A stretch of DNA of 64,000 nucleotides from Pseudobutyrivibrio ruminis AD2017. Its GTDB lineage: Bacteria; Bacillota; Clostridia; Lachnospirales; Lachnospiraceae. The first letter of the stretch is position 1; each line of letters opens with the position of its first letter. This document shows positions 52,269 through 60,231 of the stretch, piece after piece. The notes under the pieces were generated by a model, which ran no database searches, was not told the DNA's origin, and saw only the letters and a program-made list of their open reading frames with translations. Made by a program: the position numbers and the translations under genes. The stretch covers positions 1-64,000 of the forward strand of contig NZ_AUJQ01000006.1 of NCBI RefSeq assembly GCF_000424305.1, written 5' to 3'.

Positions 52269-52990
52269 GTACAGTACTTGTTACGGGCGGAAGTCGTGGG
52301 ATAGGAAGAGTGATTGCAGATAAGCTTGCAGAGACAGGCTTTGATATTGCCATCTGCTATTCAGGAAATGAAAATGCAGCAGAAGAAACAGTTAAGCTTT
52401 GCGAAGAGCACGGCGTAAATGCAATCGCCATCAAATGCGATGTTAGCAACGAAGCAGACGTAGCAGAAATGTTTGCAGCAGTAAAAGAAAAGTTTGGTCC
52501 TGTGGATGTACTTGTAAACAATGCAGGAGTTACTAAAGATGGTCTTCTTATCAGAATGAGTGAGGCAGATTTTGATAAGGTTATCGACATCAATCTTAAG
52601 GGTACATTCCTTTGCACAAAGGCTGCTATAAAGGATATGATGAAAAAACGCCATGGAAGTATCATCAACATCACATCTATTGTAGGTGTTAATGGTAATG
52701 CAGGTCAGACAAATTACGCTGCTAGCAAAGCTGGAATTATCGGATTTACGAAGTCAGTTGCAAGAGAATATGGTGGTAAGGGAATTATCGTAAATGCGAT
52801 AGCGCCAGGATTCATTCAGACAGCAATGACAGATGAACTGCCAGAAAATGTTAAGGCGGATTATTTAAAGAGAATACCACTAAATCGATTTGGCCAGCCA
52901 GAGGATGTGGCAAATGCAGTAGAGTTTCTGGCATCAGAGAAGGCTTCTTATATCACTGGACAGGTGATTGAGGTTACTGGAGGAATGTAA
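52265..52990 (+). CDS. fabG: 3-oxoacyl-ACP reductase
   Basis: The 241-residue short-chain dehydrogenase has the cofactor motif TGGSRGIGR, NNAG, and the catalytic Ser-Tyr-Lys (Tyr and Lys in NYAASKAG). The C-terminus FITGQVIEVTGGM-like stretch is typical of FabG. It reduces 3-oxoacyl-ACP with NADPH. It is coupled to fabD by an ATGA overlap. Confidence 0.96.
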   Translation: MSTVLVTGGSRGIGRVIADKLAETGFDIAICYSGNENAAEETVKLCEEHGVNAIAIKCDVSNEADVAEMFAAVKEKFGPVDVLVNNAGVTKDGLLIRMSEADFDKVIDINLKGTFLCTKAAIKDMMKKRHGSIINITSIVGVNGNAGQTNYAASKAGIIGFTKSVAREYGGKGIIVNAIAPGFIQTAMTDELPENVKADYLKRIPLNRFGQPEDVANAVEFLASEKASYITGQVIEVTGGM

Positions 52991-52991
52991 A

Positions 52992-54230
52992 ATGAAAAGA
53001 AGAGTTGTAATCACAGGAATGGGAACAGTAAATCCTTTGGGAAATTCTGTAGAGGAAACATGGAATGCTGTAAAGGCAGGCAAATGTGGAATCGCTCCTA
53101 TTACTCATTTTGATACAAGTGAATTAAAGGTAAAGCTTGCAGGCGAGGTAAAGAACTTTGATGCAGCTGAGGTACTTGGACCAAAGGAAGCCAGACGTAT
53201 GGATGTGTATACTCAGTATGCATGTGCAGCAGCCAAGGAGGCTTTCGCGGATTCAGGACTTGATATGGAAAAGGAAAATGCAGACAGAGTAGGCTGTATT
53301 GTTTCATCTGGAATCGGCGGACTATCTACTATTGCGGAGGAACATAGCAAGGGTGAAGAGAAGGGCTATGGAAAGATTTCTCCTTATTTTATCCCTATGT
53401 CTATCAGTAACATGGCAGCAGGTCAGATTGCCATCATGTATGGTCTTAAAGGTATGTGTACCTGTGTTGTTACAGCCTGCGCAAGCTCTAACAACGCCAT
53501 CGGTGATGCCTTCCACAGAATCAGAGATGAATACGAGGACGTCATGGTTTGTGGTGGTGCAGAAGGCGTAGTTATGCCACTTGCCATCGGAGGCTTCCAG
53601 TCTATGAAGGCTCTTTGCACTAGCGAAAATCCTAACAGAGCTTCTATTCCTTTTGATAAAGAAAGACATGGATTCGTAATGGGCGAAGGCGCTGGCATCC
53701 TTGTGCTTGAGGAGCTGGAGCACGCTAAGGCCCGCGGAGCTAAAATCTATGCAGAGATAGTAGGCTACGGTTCTAACTGTGACGCATACCACATCACTGC
53801 ACCAAACCCAGAGGGTGAAGGCGGTGCTAAATGCATGGCTCTGGCAGTAAAGGATGCTGGCCTTGAGATGAAGGATGTAGATTACATTAATGCTCATGGA
53901 ACATCTACAAGTCTTAATGATGCAGGTGAGACACTGGCTATTAAGAAGGCCTTTGGCGACCATGCTTATGAGCTTATGGTAAGCTCAACAAAATCTATGA
54001 CAGGCCATCTTCTTGGTGCAGCAGGTGCCGTAGAGGGCATTATTACCTCACTTGCCCTTAAGGATGGATTTGTACCAGCAACTATTAATTACCTTGAAAA
54101 AGACGAAGCCTGCGACCTTGATATCGTTCCAAATATTGGACGCAAGGCGGATATCAAAGTGGCCCTTTCCAACGCCCTCGGCTTCGGAGGCCACAACGCA
54201 TCAATCGTACTTCGTAAATACGAAGCGTAG
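52992..54230 (+). CDS. fabF: 3-oxoacyl-ACP synthase II
   Basis: The 412-residue condensing enzyme has the catalytic Cys163 in TACASSNNAIGDA and the two His in NAHGTSTSLND and STKSMTGHLLGAAGA. It elongates acyl-ACP. The start at 52992 is chosen because AGGAATG precedes it and it matches the family N-terminus (KRRVVITGMGTVNPLG). The stop lies beside a CTTCGT/ACGAAG hairpin, and a palindromic element follows. Confidence 0.95.
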   Translation: MKRRVVITGMGTVNPLGNSVEETWNAVKAGKCGIAPITHFDTSELKVKLAGEVKNFDAAEVLGPKEARRMDVYTQYACAAAKEAFADSGLDMEKENADRVGCIVSSGIGGLSTIAEEHSKGEEKGYGKISPYFIPMSISNMAAGQIAIMYGLKGMCTCVVTACASSNNAIGDAFHRIRDEYEDVMVCGGAEGVVMPLAIGGFQSMKALCTSENPNRASIPFDKERHGFVMGEGAGILVLEELEHAKARGAKIYAEIVGYGSNCDAYHITAPNPEGEGGAKCMALAVKDAGLEMKDVDYINAHGTSTSLNDAGETLAIKKAFGDHAYELMVSSTKSMTGHLLGAAGAVEGIITSLALKDGFVPATINYLEKDEACDLDIVPNIGRKADIKVALSNALGFGGHNASIVLRKYEA

Positions 54231-54243
54231 AGAATTTAGATGA

Positions 54244-54321
54244 GGCGTAGTAAACAATTATTAATACAAGCAAGGAGCCAATCTCGCGACGGCTTGTATT
54301 AATGATTGTTTACGTAACGCC
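54244..54321 (+). repeat. Palindromic element, TTARRTGA/GGACTTAG type (copy 4)
   Basis: The left arm (54244-54271, GGCGTA then GTAAACAAT and ATTAATACAAGC) pairs with the right arm (54292-54321) over about 26 bp with a two-base bulge and one mismatch. The loop is 20 nt (54272-54291). Boundaries are TTTAGATGA and GGACTAGGAG. The AGGAG at 54327-54331 is the ribosome binding site of fabZ. Confidence 0.8.
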
Positions 54322-54336
54322 GGACTAGGAGACTAC

Positions 54337-54765
54337 ATGCAGTTAAGTAATTCAGAGATTCAGGAGATTTTGCCACATCGCTATCCTTTCTTGTTGGTAG
54401 ATAAGATAGTGGAATGTGAGCCAGGAAAATATGCCAAGGGCATCAAATGCGTCAGCGCAAACGAAATGCATTTCATGGGACACTTCCCAGGTCACCCTGT
54501 TATGCCAGGTGTACTTATAATAGAAGCATTAGCTCAGGTGGGAGCTGTTGCGCTTTTGACTGAGGAAGATAATAAAGGTAAGCTTGCATTCTTCGGCGGA
54601 ATTAAAAATGCGAGGTTTAAAAGGCAGGTTGAGCCGGGTGATGTTTTAAACCTCGAATGCACCCTTACAGCAAGGAAGGGGCCAATAGGATTTGGTGAGG
54701 CTATTGCCACAATCGACGAAAAAATTGTTGCAAAAGCTGAAATTTCCTTTGCCATCAGTGAATAA
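54337..54765 (+). CDS. fabZ: 3-hydroxyacyl-ACP dehydratase
   Basis: The 142-residue hot-dog-fold enzyme has [11 protein letters not shown], the catalytic His in [11 protein letters not shown] and the Glu in IIEALAQ. It dehydrates 3-hydroxyacyl-ACP. Its ribosome binding site comes from the end of the palindromic element, 5 nt upstream of the start. Confidence 0.95.
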   Translation: MQLSNSEIQEILPHRYPFLLVDKIVECEPGKYAKGIKCVSANEMHFMGHFPGHPVMPGVLIIEALAQVGAVALLTEEDNKGKLAFFGGIKNARFKRQVEPGDVLNLECTLTARKGPIGFGEAIATIDEKIVAKAEISFAISE

Positions 54766-54818
54766 ATTGAGTATAGTATTCTGTGGGAATTAAATTAAAG
54801 AAAGATAGGAGTATAATA

Positions 54819-55280
54819 ATGTTAGAAAAAAATCTTACAGAGGTTTATACCAAATTCAAAATTCACTTTTATCAGGAGATGTTTAACAAGCTACACTCAA
54901 GAGAAACATCACTTACTATAGTTGAATTATTCTGTGTAGAAATTATATATTGCTTAAACAATCCTACTGTTAAAGAGTTTGCTGATTTCATCGGTATTTC
55001 ATCACCTAATGCAGCATATAAGGTTGCTTGCTTAATTGAAAAGGGATATCTTCAGAAGGTACAGTCAACAACAGATAGAAGAGAATACCATCTTCACGTT
55101 ACTGACAAGTATCTTGATTATCTCAATCTTTCAACAGGCTACGTAAGCACAGTAGCTGAGCGTTCTGAGGAACACTTCTCTAAGGAAGAGATCGCAACTC
55201 TTAACCATATCTTAGAGGATATGTCTAACGAGCTTATGCCTGAGGTTGCTATTCCACATCTTGATGAGTTAGAAAAATAA
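54819..55280 (+). CDS. MarR-family regulator, FabT-like by position
   Basis: The 153-residue protein has the MarR winged helix (VKEFADFIGISSPNAAYKVACLIEKGYLQKVQSTTDRREYHLHVTDKY) between dimerisation helices. It closes the fatty acid operon. FabT, the known MarR regulator of such operons in Streptococcus and relatives, occupies a comparable locus and uses acyl-ACP as corepressor. The assignment rests on position, not on sequence identity. The start at 54819 follows ATAGGAG; a GTG/ATG 36 nt earlier is less likely. Confidence 0.82.
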   Translation: MLEKNLTEVYTKFKIHFYQEMFNKLHSRETSLTIVELFCVEIIYCLNNPTVKEFADFIGISSPNAAYKVACLIEKGYLQKVQSTTDRREYHLHVTDKYLDYLNLSTGYVSTVAERSEEHFSKEEIATLNHILEDMSNELMPEVAIPHLDELEK

Positions 55281-55298
55281 TTTATAATAAATATAGAG

Positions 55299-55331
55299 AG
55301 GCACTATGTAGGTAACATAGTGCCTTTTTTT
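55299..55331. terminator. Terminator of the fatty acid operon
   Basis: AGGCACTATGT (55299-55309) pairs perfectly with ACATAGTGCCT (55315-55325), followed by eight T. Confidence 0.85.
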
Positions 55332-56554
55332 TATATTTCTTCCCCGTTAAGCATGAATGTTTCGTCAGGTTCGATTGGTACGCATACGCACTTCTTACCA
55401 TCTACGTAAGCTGTAGTAACATTAGCTGCCTTGCTTTCAGATACTTTTACAACAATGTCAGGTATCTTGCCATCGGCTGTTTCTCCTGTGGCTTCTTTAA
55501 GCTGCTTTGTAAGGTCTACAACACGTTCCTTAAGAACATTTTTCTCAACTCTTATTTCATTATTCTTAAGAGCCTTCTCATCTAAGATTTCCTCAGCAAG
55601 TGGGAGCTGCTCTTCAAAATAGTTTTCGAAATTAGCCTGAATCTTTTCAACCTTCATATCTGAAAGTCCAGAATCAGTAAGGATATTTGCAACATCCTGT
55701 GGTTCAAGAATGATTGGCTCTTCAGGTCCTAAACGCTCGGCCTCAACAGTAATGAAATCTGAAAGGTTCTGCTGAATATCAAGCTTTGTCTCAAGAGTTT
55801 CCTCTGTTTCCTCGCCAAGCGCCTGGTTCAGCATGTTGTTGAAGGCATTCTTCTTCTGAGTAGTGGTCTTTCTAGTGCCGCAGCCAATGCAGTTTTCCCA
55901 GAATTCTACATGAGGCTCCTTAGTGTTCTTAGTGTATGCCAGGCATGCATGTAAATCAGTAGAACGCTCTGTAAATGCAGGAAATGTAAAGGCTGTATCA
56001 ACAGGTCCTACAACCCAGTCTCTGTCTCTAGCGCCAATACGGTTTTCCTGCTCGCGATAACCAAGGGCAGCCTTTGAAAGCTGAACAGGGCAGATAGCGC
56101 AGATGATGTATTCGTATACTTCCTCTGATTCATCTAAGGCTAAGTTATCGCTGGTCTTCATAGGAACATCATATGTATCGTGGAAAAGCACGATAAGATA
56201 GTTTCCTACATAATCATAAGATTCAATAATGCGATTGTAATATTCAATAAGAAGCTTCTCATCCTTAAGACCTGTCTCGCGAAGTCTCATTAACAAATCA
56301 TGACCGCTGCCTTCGATTTCTGATTCAGGATCAAATGGAAGCTCCAGCAAGTTGTTGCCAATAGTTCCAGACATGGCCTTGTTAGCAATCTCAAGATATT
56401 TGTGGAATTCCTCATCCTCAAGATTAAGGAAAGTCTCCTTGAATGTGAGCACGATTTCCTTGTTGGCATCAACGTAGCAGCCAACCATCTTGTCGAAGTT
56501 AACGGAATCCTTTTTGAAGCGTCTTTTTATTTCATTTACTTCTTTTTTATTCAT
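55331..56554 (-). CDS. DUF4317 protein
   Basis: The 407-residue protein starts MNKKEVNEIKRRFKKD and has a GCYVDANKEIVLTFKETFLNL segment, two conserved Cys in the central ENCIGCG and an acidic, helical C-terminal half (about 260-350). This pattern is the DUF4317 family, common in Lachnospiraceae and of unknown function. No signal peptide or membrane span is seen. AGGGGTGA precedes the start on the minus strand. Confidence 0.85.
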   Translation of the reverse strand: MNKKEVNEIKRRFKKDSVNFDKMVGCYVDANKEIVLTFKETFLNLEDEEFHKYLEIANKAMSGTIGNNLLELPFDPESEIEGSGHDLLMRLRETGLKDEKLLIEYYNRIIESYDYVGNYLIVLFHDTYDVPMKTSDNLALDESEEVYEYIICAICPVQLSKAALGYREQENRIGARDRDWVVGPVDTAFTFPAFTERSTDLHACLAYTKNTKEPHVEFWENCIGCGTRKTTTQKKNAFNNMLNQALGEETEETLETKLDIQQNLSDFITVEAERLGPEEPIILEPQDVANILTDSGLSDMKVEKIQANFENYFEEQLPLAEEILDEKALKNNEIRVEKNVLKERVVDLTKQLKEATGETADGKIPDIVVKVSESKAANVTTAYVDGKKCVCVPIEPDETFMLNGEEI

Positions 56555-56637
56555 ATTAATATGTCACCCCTAATTTTTTCTTACCTATTTAATTATACAA
56601 ATGCTAAAAATCTTCGCAAGGGAATTTCACTATGGAG

Positions 56638-56938
56638 TTAAGTGTATATACCATAATAGATTTTTCACTTAAAATTGCAAAATGCTGTTAAGTGAATCTA
56701 GAAAAAAATTTTAAAAACTTAACAGAGTTAAGTGTGAAATAGCAAAAAATCATTTTCACTTATATAAATCTGAGGAGTCGGGAGAATTTGTTAAGTGAAG
56801 AAATGAAAATCTCCAAATAAACTTAAGAATACCTAAAATTATTTAATCTAACTTAAGTTTATTTTGAAAAATTTTTCTCACACTTAACCTCATTTCCGAT
56901 TTTTAAGTGAGAATATGAGAATGCAGAAAAAACTTAAC
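56638..56938. promoter_or_regulatory. Array of TTAAGTG/CACTTAA boxes
   Basis: In about 300 bp of gene-free AT-rich DNA there are roughly twelve boxes. TTAAGTG occurs at 56638, 56688, 56728, 56791 and 56903. CACTTAA or its near form occurs at 56666, 56757 and 56881. ACTTAAC or ACTTAAG occurs at 56717, 56821, 56851 and 56932. Several form local inverted pairs, for example ACTTAAC/GTTAAGT at 56717-56733 and CACTTAA/TTAAGTG at 56881-56909. The array ends just before the asnS promoter. An operator array is the simplest reading. Confidence 0.6.
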
Positions 56939-56954
56939 TATTGACATGAAAAGC

Positions 56955-56983
56955 TTGACATTAAAATCGTAAATAACTATACT
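56955..56983 (+). promoter_or_regulatory. asnS: Promoter of the asnS-asnA operon
   Basis: A perfect TTGACA (56955-56960) and TATACT (56978-56983) are 17 bp apart. A second TTGACA lies at 56941. The transcript would start near 56990 and read into the leader peptide. Confidence 0.75.
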
Positions 56984-57011
56984 TTACTCAAATAAAGAAA
57001 AGGAGACAATC

Positions 57012-57086
57012 ATGGCATTCACATCTATGCTTAATAATCTCAATAACAATAATAATAATTCCGTGAATAATAATCAGGGGATTTAA
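57012..57086 (+). CDS. Asparagine-rich leader peptide of asnS-asnA
   Basis: The 24-codon frame encodes MAFTSML-NN-L-NNNNNN-SV-NNN-QGI, with 11 Asn codons in 14 consecutive positions. It has AGGAG (57001-57005) six bases before the ATG. It lies just downstream of the promoter and is followed by an antiterminator/terminator pair before asnS. A codon run for the amino acid made and charged by the operon is the mark of a ribosome-mediated attenuator: scarce charged tRNA-Asn would stall the ribosome here. Confidence 0.8.
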   Translation: MAFTSMLNNLNNNNNNSVNNNQGI

Positions 57087-57088
57087 TT

Positions 57089-57174
57089 TTATTGCGTTGA
57101 TGAGATTTGATGGTTGTTTCAAATAAGTAAGAATTAGAGAGCCTCATCAAGTACTGCTTGGTGGGGCTTTTTTT
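57089..57174 (+). promoter_or_regulatory. asnS: Attenuator of asnS-asnA (antiterminator and terminator)
   Basis: The terminator pairs AGCCTCATCAAG (57140-57151) with CTTGGTGGGGCT (57157-57168), with two wobble pairs, followed by seven T. TTGATGAG (57097-57104) is perfectly complementary to CTCATCAA (57143-57150) in the left arm of the terminator and so can act as antiterminator. TTATTG (57089-57094) can in turn pair with CAATAA inside the Asn codons (57041-57046), which could hold the antiterminator when the leader is translated freely. No T-box motif is present. Confidence 0.75.
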
Positions 57175-57195
57175 ATGAATGAAAAGGAGAAAATT

Positions 57196-58596
57196 ATGAG
57201 CGTTAAAACAACAGACATAAGAACTCTTTCTAGAAACTTCAAGGAATACGGTGACAAGGAAGTTACAGTTTCTGGTTGGGTTCGCAACATGCGTGATTCA
57301 AAGACATTTGGATTCTTAGTACTTGCAGATGGTACTTTCTTTAACCCAGTGCAGGTAGTTTTCAACCAGGATAAGATTGATAACTTCGATGAAGTTCGTC
57401 ATTTAAATGTAGGTGCAGCAGTATATGTAACAGGTACTGTAGTACTTACACCAGAGGCTAAGCAGCCATTTGAAATCCAGGCTACAAAGGTTGTAGTTGA
57501 AGGAAAGTCTACACCAGATTATCCAATCCAGCCAAAGAGACACACAATGGAATACCTTCGTACACAGACACATCTTCGTGCACGTACAAACACATTCCAG
57601 GCTGTATTTAGAGTGCGTTCTCTTTGTGCATACGCTATTCACAAGTTCTTCCAGGAGCGTGATTTCGTATATGTACACACTCCACTTATCACAGGAAGTG
57701 ACTGCGAGGGTGCAGGTGAGATGTTCCAGGTTACAACAATGGACCTTAACAACATCCCTAAGACAGAGGATGGCAAGGTTGATTTCTCACAGGATTTCTT
57801 CGGACATGCTACAAACCTTACAGTATCAGGTCAGTTAAACGGTGAGACATACGCACAGGCCTTCAAGAATATTTACACATTCGGTCCTACATTCCGTGCA
57901 GAGAACTCTAACACAACTCGTCATGCAGCAGAGTTCTGGATGATTGAGCCAGAGATTTCTTTCGCTGATCTTGAGGATGATATGGAACTTGCTGAAGACA
58001 TGATTAAGTTCGTTATCAACTACGTTCTTGAGCATGCTCCAGAGGAGATGGAATTCTTCAACAACTTCATCGACAAGGGACTTCTTGATAGATTACATCA
58101 CGTTGCTACTTCTGATTTCGGACGTATCACATACACAGATGCTGTTGCAGAGCTTGAGAAGCACAACGATGAATTTGATTACAAGGTATCTTGGGGCTGT
58201 GATCTTCAGACAGAGCACGAAAGATACTTAACAGAAAAGATTTTTGGAAAGCCTGTATTCGTAACAGATTATCCAAAGGAAATCAAGGCTTTCTATATGA
58301 AGCTCAACGATGACGGCAAGACAGTAGCTGCTATGGACTGCCTCGTTCCTGGTATAGGAGAAATCATCGGTGGTTCACAGCGTGAGGACGACTACGATGT
58401 ACTTCTTAAGAGAATGCAGGAATGCGGCCTCAAGGAAGAGGACTACCAGTTCTACCTTGACCTTCGTAAATACGGTAGCTCTCGTCATGCAGGCTTCGGA
58501 CTCGGCTTCGAGCGCTGCGTAATGTACCTCACAGGAATGGGCAACATCCGTGACGTAATCCCATTCCCACGTACCGTAGGTAACTGCGATTTGTAA
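57196..58596 (+). CDS. asnS: Asparaginyl-tRNA synthetase
   Basis: The 466-residue class II synthetase has an N-terminal OB-fold anticodon domain ([24 protein letters not shown]) and a catalytic core. Motif 2 is visible as [21 protein letters not shown], and motif 3 as [27 protein letters not shown]. It charges tRNA-Asn. The start at 57196 follows AAAAGGAGA; an in-frame ATG at 57175 lies on the T run of the terminator and is rejected. The stop codon lies in the arm of a hairpin (58595-58630). Confidence 0.95.
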   Translation: MSVKTTDIRTLSRNFKEYGDKEVTVSGWVRNMRDSKTFGFLVLADGTFFNPVQVVFNQDKIDNFDEVRHLNVGAAVYVTGTVVLTPEAKQPFEIQATKVVVEGKSTPDYPIQPKRHTMEYLRTQTHLRARTNTFQAVFRVRSLCAYAIHKFFQERDFVYVHTPLITGSDCEGAGEMFQVTTMDLNNIPKTEDGKVDFSQDFFGHATNLTVSGQLNGETYAQAFKNIYTFGPTFRAENSNTTRHAAEFWMIEPEISFADLEDDMELAEDMIKFVINYVLEHAPEEMEFFNNFIDKGLLDRLHHVATSDFGRITYTDAVAELEKHNDEFDYKVSWGCDLQTEHERYLTEKIFGKPVFVTDYPKEIKAFYMKLNDDGKTVAAMDCLVPGIGEIIGGSQREDDYDVLLKRMQECGLKEEDYQFYLDLRKYGSSRHAGFGLGFERCVMYLTGMGNIRDVIPFPRTVGNCDL

Positions 58597-58630
58597 TCAA
58601 ATTCGCACATGAACATGTGTGAATTTGATT
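58595..58630. repeat. Stop-codon hairpin at the end of asnS
   Basis: AATCAAATTCGCACATG (58595-58611) pairs with CATGTGTGAATTTGATT (58614-58630) with a single mismatch. A second nested hairpin follows, AGAACTGCC/GGCAGTTCT at about 58635-58676, enclosing ATTGCC/GGCAAT. No T run follows either one. Confidence 0.7.
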
Positions 58631-58688
58631 GCCCAGAACTGCCCATTGCCGTAGGCAATCTTCAATGGCAGTTCTTCCACTAAAGTCC

Positions 58689-58844
58689 GTAATCATTTCG
58701 CTGACCCATACATATCTTTCTAAGACACGCTTTCGCTCATGTCGTGCTCGTTGCCCTACATAAGGTGCTGCTAAAGCACCACCTAAGTAGGGACGGCACT
58801 TTAAGGTCTTTAGAAAGACATGTATGTCTCAACTCAATGATTAC
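58689..58844 (-). repeat. Palindromic element, TTARRTGA/GGACTTAG type (copy 5, minus orientation)
   Basis: The outer arms are GTAATCATT (58689-58697) and AATGATTAC (58836-58844). Nested arms are ATCTTTCTAAGAC/GTCTTTAGAAAGA and CCCTAC/GTAGGG with GTGCT/AGCAC. On the minus strand the boundaries read TTAAGTGA and GGACTTTAG, matching the plus-oriented copies, and the interior holds GAGCGAAAGCG as in copies 2 and 3. Because it is inverted, its end cannot serve as a ribosome binding site for asnA. Confidence 0.7.
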
Positions 58845-58860
58845 TCACTTAATAACCCAA

Positions 58861-58997
58861 GGCGACATCACAGCCTAGGCAAGCGCGAGCAAGAGGGCCC
58901 CATGACTTGCAACAGAGGGGACCCACGCCGGCGGGGAGTTTCTGTTGCAAGTCAATGGGAGATGGCTTGCGGGAGCATGAAACACTAGAATGTCGCC
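58861..58997 (+). repeat. Palindromic element, GC-rich type (copy 2)
   Basis: The outer arms are GGCGACAT (58861-58868) and ATGTCGCC (58990-58997). The inner arms TGACTTGCAACAGA (58903-58916) and TCTGTTGCAAGTCA (58941-58954) pair perfectly. The conserved blocks shared with 27708-27889 are at 58871-58891, 58922-58935 and 58968-58977. AAGCGCGAGCAAGAGG (58881-58896) is also identical to the loop of the element at 27905. ATTTAGGAGG follows and supplies the ribosome binding site of asnA. Confidence 0.75.
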
Positions 58998-59018
58998 GAC
59001 ACGATTTAGGAGGAGAAT

Positions 59019-60029
59019 ATGAGCAAGATGTACATCCCAGAGGGTTACAAATCTGCTTTGGATTTGAAGGAGACCCAAATTGCGATTAAGAAGGTGAAGG
59101 ATTTCTTCCAGGCACAGCTTACAGCGGAGCTTAATCTTCATCGTGTAACTGCACCACTTTTTGTAGAGCCAAGTTCAGGTCTTAATGACAATTTGAATGG
59201 TGTGGAGCGCCCAGTTGCTTTCGGCGTAAAGGAGCAGGGTGATAAAGAAGTAGAAGTCGTTCATTCACTTGCTAAGTGGAAGAGAATGGCCCTCGGCAGA
59301 TATCACTTCAATGTAGGCGAAGGCCTTTACACTGATATGAACGCAATCCGCCGTGACGAGGATACTGATAATATCCATTCCATCTATGTTGACCAGTGGG
59401 ACTGGGAATGTATTATCGACAAGGCTGACAGAACAGAAGAAACTCTTAAAAAGTACGTAAAGAGCGTTTATGCTGCGCTTCGCGTTACAGAAAAATACAT
59501 TGCAAATTCTTATGATTATGTGCAGTGTATTTTACCAGAGGAGATTCATTTCATCACTTCTCAGGAATTAGAGGATAGATGGCCAGAGCTTGATGCTCAT
59601 CAGCGTGAGTATGAGGCTGCAAAGGAATACGGCGCAATCTTCCTTATGAAGATTGGTGATTTGCTTAAGTCTGGTGAGAGACACGATGGTCGTGCTCCAG
59701 ATTATGATGATTGGCAGTTAAATGGTGATATCATCGTTTACTATCCAGTTGATGATATTTCACTTGAGCTTTCATCTATGGGAATCAGAGTAGATGAGGA
59801 TAGTCTTGCAGCTCAGCTTAAGAAGGCAGGATGTGAGGATAGAGCTTCTCTTCCTTTCCAGAAGGCAATTCTTGAAAAGAAGCTTCCATATACAATTGGC
59901 GGTGGTATTGGACAGAGCCGTATTTGTATGTTCTTCCTTCGCAAGTGTCATATCGGTGAGGTTCAGTGTTCGTTCTGGCCTGAAGAAGATGTGGCTTATG
60001 CTAGTGAAAGAGGTGTCACAATCCTTTAA
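59019..60029 (+). CDS. asnA: Aspartate-ammonia ligase (asparagine synthetase A)
   Basis: The 336-residue enzyme has the AsnA layout related to class II synthetases: TQIAIKKVKDFFQAQLTAELNLHRVTAPLF at the start, GLNDNLNGVERPV, and GGGIGQSRICMFFL near the C-terminus as motif 3. It makes asparagine from aspartate and ammonia. It follows asnS at 422 nt, a gap filled by four hairpin structures. It is likely controlled by the same Asn-sensing attenuator. Confidence 0.95.
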   Translation: MSKMYIPEGYKSALDLKETQIAIKKVKDFFQAQLTAELNLHRVTAPLFVEPSSGLNDNLNGVERPVAFGVKEQGDKEVEVVHSLAKWKRMALGRYHFNVGEGLYTDMNAIRRDEDTDNIHSIYVDQWDWECIIDKADRTEETLKKYVKSVYAALRVTEKYIANSYDYVQCILPEEIHFITSQELEDRWPELDAHQREYEAAKEYGAIFLMKIGDLLKSGERHDGRAPDYDDWQLNGDIIVYYPVDDISLELSSMGIRVDEDSLAAQLKKAGCEDRASLPFQKAILEKKLPYTIGGGIGQSRICMFFLRKCHIGEVQCSFWPEEDVAYASERGVTIL

Positions 60030-60090
60030 AACTTTGTAACATTAGTAATTTATCGCTTTACTTTTGTAGAGTTATAGCGTACAATAGTCG

Positions 60091-60117
60091 ATGGCCCTTT
60101 TGCGAGGGCCATTTTAT
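60091..60117 (+). terminator. Terminator of asnS-asnA
   Basis: ATGGCCCT (60091-60098) pairs perfectly with AGGGCCAT (60105-60112), followed by TTTATTG. Confidence 0.75.
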
Positions 60118-60231
60118 TGTTTATTTTTTATTATAATTCTTTACTTTAAAACTTTAATGTGCTAAATTATATATAAACAATAAAGGGTAACCGTGCGTCT
60201 GTGACGTGCTAGCGATAGGAGTATATTTAAA

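Noticed and set aside
53322-53963. A 213-codon minus-strand frame over fabF
   Set aside because: It is antisense to fabF, which has all its catalytic residues. No independent support exists.
56638-56938. CRISPR array or iteron origin for the TTAAGTG boxes
   Set aside because: Spacing is irregular, orientation is mixed, the units are only 7-8 bp, and no cas or replication gene is nearby.
57089-57174. T-box riboswitch before asnS
   Set aside because: The conserved T-box sequence and specifier stem are absent, and the leader is too short once the peptide frame is taken into account.
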